This document shows, one piece after another, positions 6,628 through 10,461 of a stretch of DNA of 10,461 nucleotides. Each line of letters opens with the position of its first letter. Positions within the stretch are counted from its first letter, which is position 1. The notes below the pieces were generated by a model that saw only the letters and a list, made by a program, of their open reading frames with translations, did no database searches and had not been told where the DNA came from. The position numbers and the translations under genes were made by a program. Origin of the DNA: JBFHES01 sp041584015 (lineage in GTDB: Bacteria > Bacteroidota > Bacteroidia > Bacteroidales > M50B96); assembly GCA_041584015.1 (NCBI GenBank), contig JBFHES010000168.1, positions 1-10,461 on the forward strand, in the 5' to 3' direction.

Positions 6628-7470
6628 ATGGTGTTGGATAGAAAAACCTTTAATTACCACAACAAAGCTGTCCTTGAGAAGGCGATAATAACGGCACCAT
6701 ACAGAATGCAGGCGCTCTTTCAAAATCAGGGGTGTTTCATGTATTTTAAAGATGGAGGTTTTAATTATTTGTCTTCTGAAGGAGATTCGCCCATAAAAAG
6801 CAAGGAGGCTGTTTTGCTAAGATGTGGATCCTACTTTTTAGATATGATGCAAAATGTTGAGTTGGAAAAAGTGGAAGTAATAGCCATTCATTTATATCCA
6901 GAAATTCTAAAGAAAATCTATACCAACGAACTGCCTGCTCTTATTGAAAAACAAGTTCATCATAGAGATAGCCCGATCCTGATTCCGCAAGATATCATCA
7001 CAAAATTCATTGAATCATTGGAGTTTTATTTTCAGAACCCTTCGCTCGTGAGTGATGATTTGTTGGAGCTAAAGATTAAAGAACTTGTGTTGTTATTGAT
7101 TCAAACCAAAAACATAGATTCTGTTCTGGAGTTGATTACTGATTTGTATTCACCTAAAACAATCAATTTAAGGGAAGTTGTAAACAAGCATCTATTCTCA
7201 GATTTGTCTATTGAAGAAATGGCGCAGCTTAGCAACCTTAGTTTGTCGTCTTTCAAACGAGAATTTAAAAAAGAATTCAACGATAGCCCCAAAAACTACA
7301 TCATCCATAAAAGACTTGAGAAGGCGAGGGAGCTCTTGAAAATTTCCGATATGCCCATAAATGAGATAGCCTATGAAATTGGGTATAACGACCCGCTGTA
7401 TTTTACCCGTATATTTAAAAAGCACGAAGGAATAACGCCAACGGCCTTTCGCTCAAAGTCGTTGGATTGA
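6628..7470 (+). CDS. AraC-family transcriptional regulator
   Basis: A 280-residue DNA-binding regulator. Residues 1-175 form an effector or dimerisation domain of the cupin-like type seen in ExsA-like members (no clear ligand motif). Residues about 183-277 are the AraC double helix-turn-helix: first HTH about 193-214 (LSIEEMAQLSNLSLSSFKRE), second about 243-264 (INEIAYEIGYNDPLYFTRIF), ending with the family signature GITPTAFR. The start ATG at 6628 comes 81 bases after the peroxiredoxin-like gene. Its place between that gene and the DoxX gene suggests that it controls this cluster, which is inference. The signal it senses cannot be read. It has no transmembrane segment, so the signal must reach the cytoplasm. 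Confidence 0.9.
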   Translation: MVLDRKTFNYHNKAVLEKAIITAPYRMQALFQNQGCFMYFKDGGFNYLSSEGDSPIKSKEAVLLRCGSYFLDMMQNVELEKVEVIAIHLYPEILKKIYTNELPALIEKQVHHRDSPILIPQDIITKFIESLEFYFQNPSLVSDDLLELKIKELVLLLIQTKNIDSVLELITDLYSPKTINLREVVNKHLFSDLSIEEMAQLSNLSLSSFKREFKKEFNDSPKNYIIHKRLEKARELLKISDMPINEIAYEIGYNDPLYFTRIFKKHEGITPTAFRSKSLD

Positions 7471-7518
7471 ACTAATTGTCCACATTAACGAACTGATTCT
7501 CCATTTAGGCCAATATTC

Positions 7519-7546
7519 TTGATCGTACTTTTACAGTATAATTTTT
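7519..7546 (+). promoter_or_regulatory. Candidate promoter of the DoxX gene
   Basis: TTG at 7519-7521 is followed after 17 bases by TAATTTTT (7539-7546), one base away from the TAnnTTTG -7 consensus. It ends 13 bases before the ATG, so the leader would be very short. This supports separate transcription of DoxX from the regulator gene, but the match is imperfect. Confidence 0.35.
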
Positions 7547-7559
7547 AATAATCAGCGTA

Positions 7560-7973
7560 ATGACAAAATCAGTAAAAATATTGACAGCAGTTTTAGGTTT
7601 CTTTATGCTCATTCCTGGCCTGGCCAAGTTTACAGAGCCGTTTAAAACCTTCATCTACCAACATTTATTATTAACAAGGTTTCCGTTTCCGGATAGCATG
7701 CAGTATGTCGTTAAATTTGGGGAAGCTGCTATCGGATTAGCTTTACTCTTTCTGGCTTTCCGAGGCAATAGCTTAAGCGATGGAGGAAGGAGGAGTCTTT
7801 TCAACCTGAGCCATCTGGCGGTTGTAGTTACGATGATAGTTGCTATTTATACACACATGCATCCGGATGTTCCGGCTGGTATTTTGCCAATGGAATTCAA
7901 ACCTCCCTACTTACCTATTTTCTACCTACTACTAGTTGGTGTAAATTCGTATCTGTTTAAGCGTAAGAACTAA
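7560..7973 (+). CDS. DoxX-family membrane protein
   Basis: A 137-residue integral membrane protein of the DoxX/DoxD-like family with four predicted membrane helices, at about 6-23, 49-67, 82-99 and 114-132. Family marks are the first helix ending MLIPGLAKFTEPF (16-28), the helix-two stretch KFGEAAIGLALL (52-63) and the third-helix HMHPD end (99-103). Members are quinone- or thiosulfate-related, or form oxidant-defence complexes with superoxide dismutase and thiosulfate sulfurtransferase in mycobacteria. Which applies here is unknown. It follows the AraC-type regulator by 89 bases on the same strand. With DsrE and the peroxiredoxin-like lipoprotein nearby, a role in thiol or oxidant stress is plausible. 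It converges with the MBL-fold gene. Confidence 0.82.
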   Translation: MTKSVKILTAVLGFFMLIPGLAKFTEPFKTFIYQHLLLTRFPFPDSMQYVVKFGEAAIGLALLFLAFRGNSLSDGGRRSLFNLSHLAVVVTMIVAIYTHMHPDVPAGILPMEFKPPYLPIFYLLLVGVNSYLFKRKN

Positions 7974-7992
7974 TTTCCTCAATTGATTCTTA
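7964..7992. terminator. Possible bidirectional terminator between DoxX and MBL genes
   Basis: TAAGAA (7964-7969) pairs with TTCTTA (7987-7992). Inside, after one mismatch and one T-G pair, AATT (7972-7975) pairs with AATT (7981-7984) around a TCCTC loop. Both stop codons lie in the structure. The stem is AT-rich and no clear T-run follows on either strand, so termination would be weak. Confidence 0.35.
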
Positions 7993-9096
7993 ATACTGCT
8001 TCCACCATTGTGTGGTTGAAGAAACATCCTCAGCGCCTATAATTAGTGGTTCGCCAATACCAGGTGTTGCAAGTTTAACATTGCTGGCTGCTGCTTGCAA
8101 CACTGCTCTGTCAATTGGATCTTTCCATGAATGTTCGGCTAGTGTAAATCCTCCCCAATGAATGGGCATCATAACTTTTGCTTTTACATCAATGGCTGCC
8201 TGTACACTTTGCTCCGGGAACATGTGAATGTCCGACCATTTTTCGTTGTACTGACCGCACTCCATAAGAGCAATGTCAAATGGGCCGTGCTTTTCTCCAA
8301 TCTCCGCAAAGTGCGAATTGTAACCGCTGTCGCCACTGAAGAATATTTTTGTGCTATCGGATGCAATTATCCATGAACACCACAAAGTTGATTGACTATC
8401 GGAAACGCCACGACCGGAGAAATGCTGCGCCGGAGCACACGTAAATTGTAGCTTGTCCAGATTAATTTGCTCCCACCAATCCAATTCGTGAATCAGGTTT
8501 TCAGCAACACCCCATTTAACTAAATGCTTTGAAACTCCCAGCGGTGTGTAAAATGCGTTCACCTTATCCTTAATTTGCTTGATGGATTCTTTATCCAGAT
8601 GATCGTAATGATCATGCGAAATAATCACCGCATCCAGCTGGGGTAAATCATCAATTGAAATAGGCAGCTCTTTGCTAAATCTCGGCTTGCCTAACCACGA
8701 TTTGGGAGCAGGCACATCACCCAGCATCGGATCGATTAATAAATTCTTTCCTTCAATCTGAAGCAGAAAGGTTGAATGACCAAACCATATCAATCTGGGT
8801 TCATTCGCCGAATAAGTAAGAATGGATGAGGAATTTATCTTTGCAACAGGAATGGCACTTTTAGGTGCAGCTTCTTCATCCGGACTAAAATATTTTTTAG
8901 CCGAGCTCATCATGTCTTTAAAACTCATGCTCATATCCACCGGATGGGTGTTCTTAAATTTGCCATCTTTGTAGTTTGGTGAATCACTGTAATCCTTCTT
9001 CTCCGTTTTGCATATTAATGTATTCGACATAATTATCCCTGCTAATATTATTATTCCGCTAATCCAGATTATTGTTTTCGTTCTTGACTTCTTCAT
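7990..9096 (-). CDS. Membrane-anchored MBL-fold hydrolase, NAPE-PLD/UlaG-like
   Basis: A 368-residue metallo-beta-lactamase-fold hydrolase. One uncleaved hydrophobic anchor (about 8-29) follows the positive start MKKSRTK; no lipobox is seen, as the residue before Cys29 is Ile. The sequence then has the SPNYKDGKFKN and SFKDMM stretches typical of NAPE-PLD-like bacterial proteins. Metal ligands are complete: HDHYDH gives His161, His163, Asp165 and His166, followed by His225 (AQHFSGRG), Asp256 (FSGDSGYN) and His313 (PIHWGGF). GHSTFLLQ (106-113) and LIDPMLGD (120-127) are the usual first strands. Relatives act as phosphodiesterases, including N-acyl phosphatidylethanolamine phospholipase D, but also as lactonases, so the substrate is not known. 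Anchoring suggests action on envelope lipids or periplasmic substrates (inferred). Confidence 0.88.
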   Translation of the reverse strand: MKKSRTKTIIWISGIIILAGIIMSNTLICKTEKKDYSDSPNYKDGKFKNTHPVDMSMSFKDMMSSAKKYFSPDEEAAPKSAIPVAKINSSSILTYSANEPRLIWFGHSTFLLQIEGKNLLIDPMLGDVPAPKSWLGKPRFSKELPISIDDLPQLDAVIISHDHYDHLDKESIKQIKDKVNAFYTPLGVSKHLVKWGVAENLIHELDWWEQINLDKLQFTCAPAQHFSGRGVSDSQSTLWCSWIIASDSTKIFFSGDSGYNSHFAEIGEKHGPFDIALMECGQYNEKWSDIHMFPEQSVQAAIDVKAKVMMPIHWGGFTLAEHSWKDPIDRAVLQAAASNVKLATPGIGEPLIIGAEDVSSTTQWWKQY

Positions 9097-9125
9097 GTGA
9101 TCATTTAAAACACAAATATGGGCTT

Positions 9126-9138
9126 CTTGTTTTACAAG
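9126..9138. promoter_or_regulatory. 13-base dyad near the MBL gene, possible operator
   Basis: CTTGTTTTACAAG has half-sites CTTGT and ACAAG around TTT, 29 bases upstream of the MBL-fold gene start. It matches 11 of 13 bases of the core of the palindrome at 9708-9724. A regulator binding both sites is possible but unproven. Confidence 0.35.
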
Positions 9139-9197
9139 TGCTTAAACATTTCATAAATAATAATATTCAATCAATGTTGTCCAAATTAATTAATCAC

Positions 9198-9400
9198 TTG
9201 GGCTTTCCGCCCAAACCCGATTTACTTATTTTCCCTTGATGAAAGAAAGTAAACAAAAAAATCAATGCTGCTTTTAAAATTACTTACTGATTTATCTCAA
9301 GATCAAGTTCGGCCGAGTGATCTTTGAACAAGTTCTCAGCTTCTCGGTCTCTCTAAATCTTTCGATCAAACGAAATCAATTTGAAAAGAGGCCGACCATA
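9198..9400. repeat. Candidate dispersed intergenic repeat with several hairpins
   Basis: The block starts with a perfect hairpin, TTGGGC, loop TTTCC, GCCCAA (9198-9214). Next comes a CTTGATGAAAG-type stretch with TTGAT (9236-9240) and ATCAA (9261-9265). GGCCGAG (9311-9317) pairs with CTCGGTC (9343-9349) with one G-T pair. TTTCG (9360-9364) and CGAAA (9371-9375) form a hairpin nested inside GGTCTCT (9346-9352) and AGAGGCC (9387-9393). CAAGTTC occurs twice (9304, 9329). The T/A-rich stretch around CCCTTGATGAAAGAAAGTAA resembles intergenic repeats seen in many Bacteroidota genomes, from memory. Ends are not defined and no second copy is in the window. Confidence 0.4.
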
Positions 9401-9455
9401 GGTACTTACCAAAAACATTCCTGTTCTAAGGTTATTTGCCTCAACCACCTAACAA

Positions 9456-9593
9456 CTAAAATAGTGCAATCATATCATAAAAACGTTTAGGACGCAATTG
9501 ATATTCAATCATAGAATTGAAACGAAGAGCATCTTTAACCATTTTACACCTGAATCTTATCCCGGTTTGTACTTTCTTATCCTGAAGTAATTG
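9456..9593 (-). pseudogene. Possible 3' coding fragment of unknown family
   Basis: The minus strand is open for 46 codons up to the TAG at 9456-9458. From its ATG at 9542 it reads MVKDALRFNSMIEYQLRPKR and ends FYDMIALF. The composition is protein-like, but no start signal or upstream continuation is seen because a TAA lies at 9594-9596. It may be the decayed end of a gene, for example of a mobile element, or chance. Confidence 0.2.
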
Positions 9594-9611
9594 TTAAAAA
9601 TATCCTAAATT

Positions 9612-9629
9612 AAAGACTTGTAGGTCTTT
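9612..9629 (+). terminator. Terminator-like hairpin
   Basis: AAAGAC, loop TTGTAG, GTCTTT: six perfect pairs, followed by TAATATTT. On the minus strand the stem is followed by TAATTTAGG. The stem is short and AT-rich, so it would be weak in either direction. No gene ends directly before it. Confidence 0.3.
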
Positions 9630-9707
9630 TAATATTTGTCGATTACCAAGGTTTTTATGCTGTAAGGTAACTCGAAGAATCCTTTGCTATAGTGCATTTC
9701 AAACCTA

Positions 9708-9724
9708 ATCTTGTTCAACAAGAT
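9708..9724. promoter_or_regulatory. Perfect 17-base palindrome, probable operator
   Basis: ATCTTGTTCAACAAGAT has two perfect 8-base halves around one C. It ends 106 bases upstream of the cupredoxin-FAS1 start. Length and symmetry suit a dimeric helix-turn-helix regulator. The inner CTTGTTCAACAAG closely resembles the dyad at 9126-9138. Confidence 0.4.
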
Positions 9725-9830
9725 GTTCACTTAAGTAGAAGATCCGTGTCATTTGTCAGAAAAATAAAATGAACACCGACTAAACAATATTCAGAATCCA
9801 TAGTTTATATTCGTACTGTTAAACATTTTT

Positions 9831-10461
9831 ATGAAAACATTAAACAAAATGAATATTATGAAACGAACACTTATTATTTTAATCGCTCTTTTTATTGGAC
9901 ACTTAAGCAACGCAACAGTCCATAATGTAGATGCCAGTAATTATGTTTATACCCCTCAGGTATTAAACATTAATCAAGGAGATACTGTAATTTGGCAAAA
10001 CGTTGGAGGTTTCCACAATGTAAATGGAACAACCAACACAATTACCGGAATGTCTTTTAATAACCCCGAGTCGTTTAACTCAGCTCCAGTTGCTGCGGGA
10101 AACACTATTTTGACACACGTTTTTAGCATTGCAGGAACTTATTTATACGATTGTTCTGTGGGATCGCATGCAGCTAATGGAATGGTGGGTACCATTATAG
10201 TAAGTCCTACAACTAACTCAGTTGTTGACATTATTGTAAATTCACCAGATCACAACACGCTAGAGACAGCGGTATTAGCAGCAGGCTTAGAAGTTGCTTT
10301 ATCCGGAGCTGGTCCATTTACCGTATTTGCACCAACCGATATGGCTTTTGATAATCTACCTGCTGGAACATTGGCAGCAGTTTTGGCTGATTCAGTTTTA
10401 TTAAACCAAATTTTAACACATCATGTGCATGCAGGTCAGGCCTTGGCTGGATCACTATCAA
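9831..10461 (+). CDS. Secreted cupredoxin (plastocyanin-like) + FAS1 domain protein, 3' truncated
   Basis: The gene is open to the window edge, with 210 codons visible. The N-terminus is a signal peptide, best as MKRTLIILIALFIGHLSNA from the third ATG (9858). ATGs at 9831 and 9849 are in frame and I keep the first as the outer limit. Residues 29-125 (numbered from 9831) form a cupredoxin domain with a full type I copper site: His62 (GGFHNVNG), Cys108, His113 and Met118 (YDCSVGSHAANGMVG). The Cys-x4-His spacing is like phytocyanins, not the Cys-x2-His of plastocyanin. A FAS1 (fasciclin) domain follows from about 131, with its FTVFAPTDMAF block (163-173) and LTHHVHAG (195-202). The protein is expected outside the inner membrane, in electron transfer, copper binding or adhesion. 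A C-terminal sorting domain may follow beyond the window. Confidence 0.88.
   Translation, partial: MKTLNKMNIMKRTLIILIALFIGHLSNATVHNVDASNYVYTPQVLNINQGDTVIWQNVGGFHNVNGTTNTITGMSFNNPESFNSAPVAAGNTILTHVFSIAGTYLYDCSVGSHAANGMVGTIIVSPTTNSVVDIIVNSPDHNTLETAVLAAGLEVALSGAGPFTVFAPTDMAFDNLPAGTLAAVLADSVLLNQILTHHVHAGQALAGSLS

Larger units (their letters stand above)
9097..9830. other. 734-base divergent intergenic region rich in inverted repeats
   Basis: This region lies between two divergently transcribed genes and shows no convincing full gene. From left to right it contains a 13-base dyad (9126-9138), a repeat-like block with several hairpins (about 9198-9400), a minus-strand open fragment (9456-9593), a terminator-like hairpin (9612-9629) and a 17-base palindrome (9708-9724). 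Such a layout fits promoters with operators plus an inserted intergenic repeat or decayed mobile sequence. Confidence 0.6.

Noticed and set aside
9198..9214. TTGGGC/GCCCAA hairpin as an intrinsic terminator
   Set aside because: No T-run follows on either strand and no gene ends nearby; both neighbouring genes start away from it.
9097..9830. CRISPR array or tRNA gene in the large intergenic region
   Set aside because: There are no regularly spaced direct repeats, and no cloverleaf with a T-arm GTTCRA context was found.

Overview
The window looks like chromosomal DNA of a member of the Bacteroidota, most likely a Cytophagales/Flammeovirgaceae-type marine or environmental bacterium. This is inferred from the AT-rich composition, mostly A-rich translation starts without Shine-Dalgarno sequences, small lipoproteins with short lipoboxes, and the gene families present (bacterial M14 cytosolic-type carboxypeptidase, NAPE-PLD-like MBL hydrolase, cupredoxin/fasciclin secreted protein). 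No tRNA, rRNA, CRISPR array or intact insertion sequence was seen.

Left part (1-4942): a plus-strand zinc carboxypeptidase with a eukaryote-like N-terminal CCP domain runs convergently, with only 7 bases between stops, into a minus-strand series. In transcription order this series is an M19 membrane dipeptidase lipoprotein, 21 bases, a YcaQ/AlkX-type DNA crosslink-repair glycosylase, 154 bases, a compact HipA-like kinase, and a DUF3037 protein whose start overlaps the kinase end by 11 bases. The overlap carries an unusually strong AAGGAGG site, pointing to translational coupling of the kinase/DUF3037 pair.

Middle (4892-7973): a 532-base intergenic region with a palindrome, one Bacteroidota-type -7 box and remnants of a small ORF. 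It is followed by a plus-strand cluster: a DsrE-family sulfur/thiol protein with a CxxC, a lipoprotein peroxiredoxin-like protein with a CPYC active site (1 base apart), an AraC-family regulator, and a four-helix DoxX membrane protein. Together these look like a thiol/peroxide stress island with its own regulator. That role is an inference.

Right part (7990-10461): a minus-strand membrane-anchored MBL-fold hydrolase converges on DoxX with both stop codons inside one imperfect hairpin. A 734-base intergenic region follows. It holds a dense set of inverted repeats (probably a dispersed intergenic repeat), a possible coding fragment on the minus strand, and two near-identical 13-base dyads, one close to each of the divergently transcribed flanking genes. 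The window ends inside a secreted two-domain protein: a type I copper cupredoxin with complete ligands, then a FAS1 domain.

The best candidates for something little described are the HipA-like kinase + DUF3037 pair, the DsrE-peroxiredoxin-AraC-DoxX island, and the repeat-rich 9.1-9.8 kb intergenic region.
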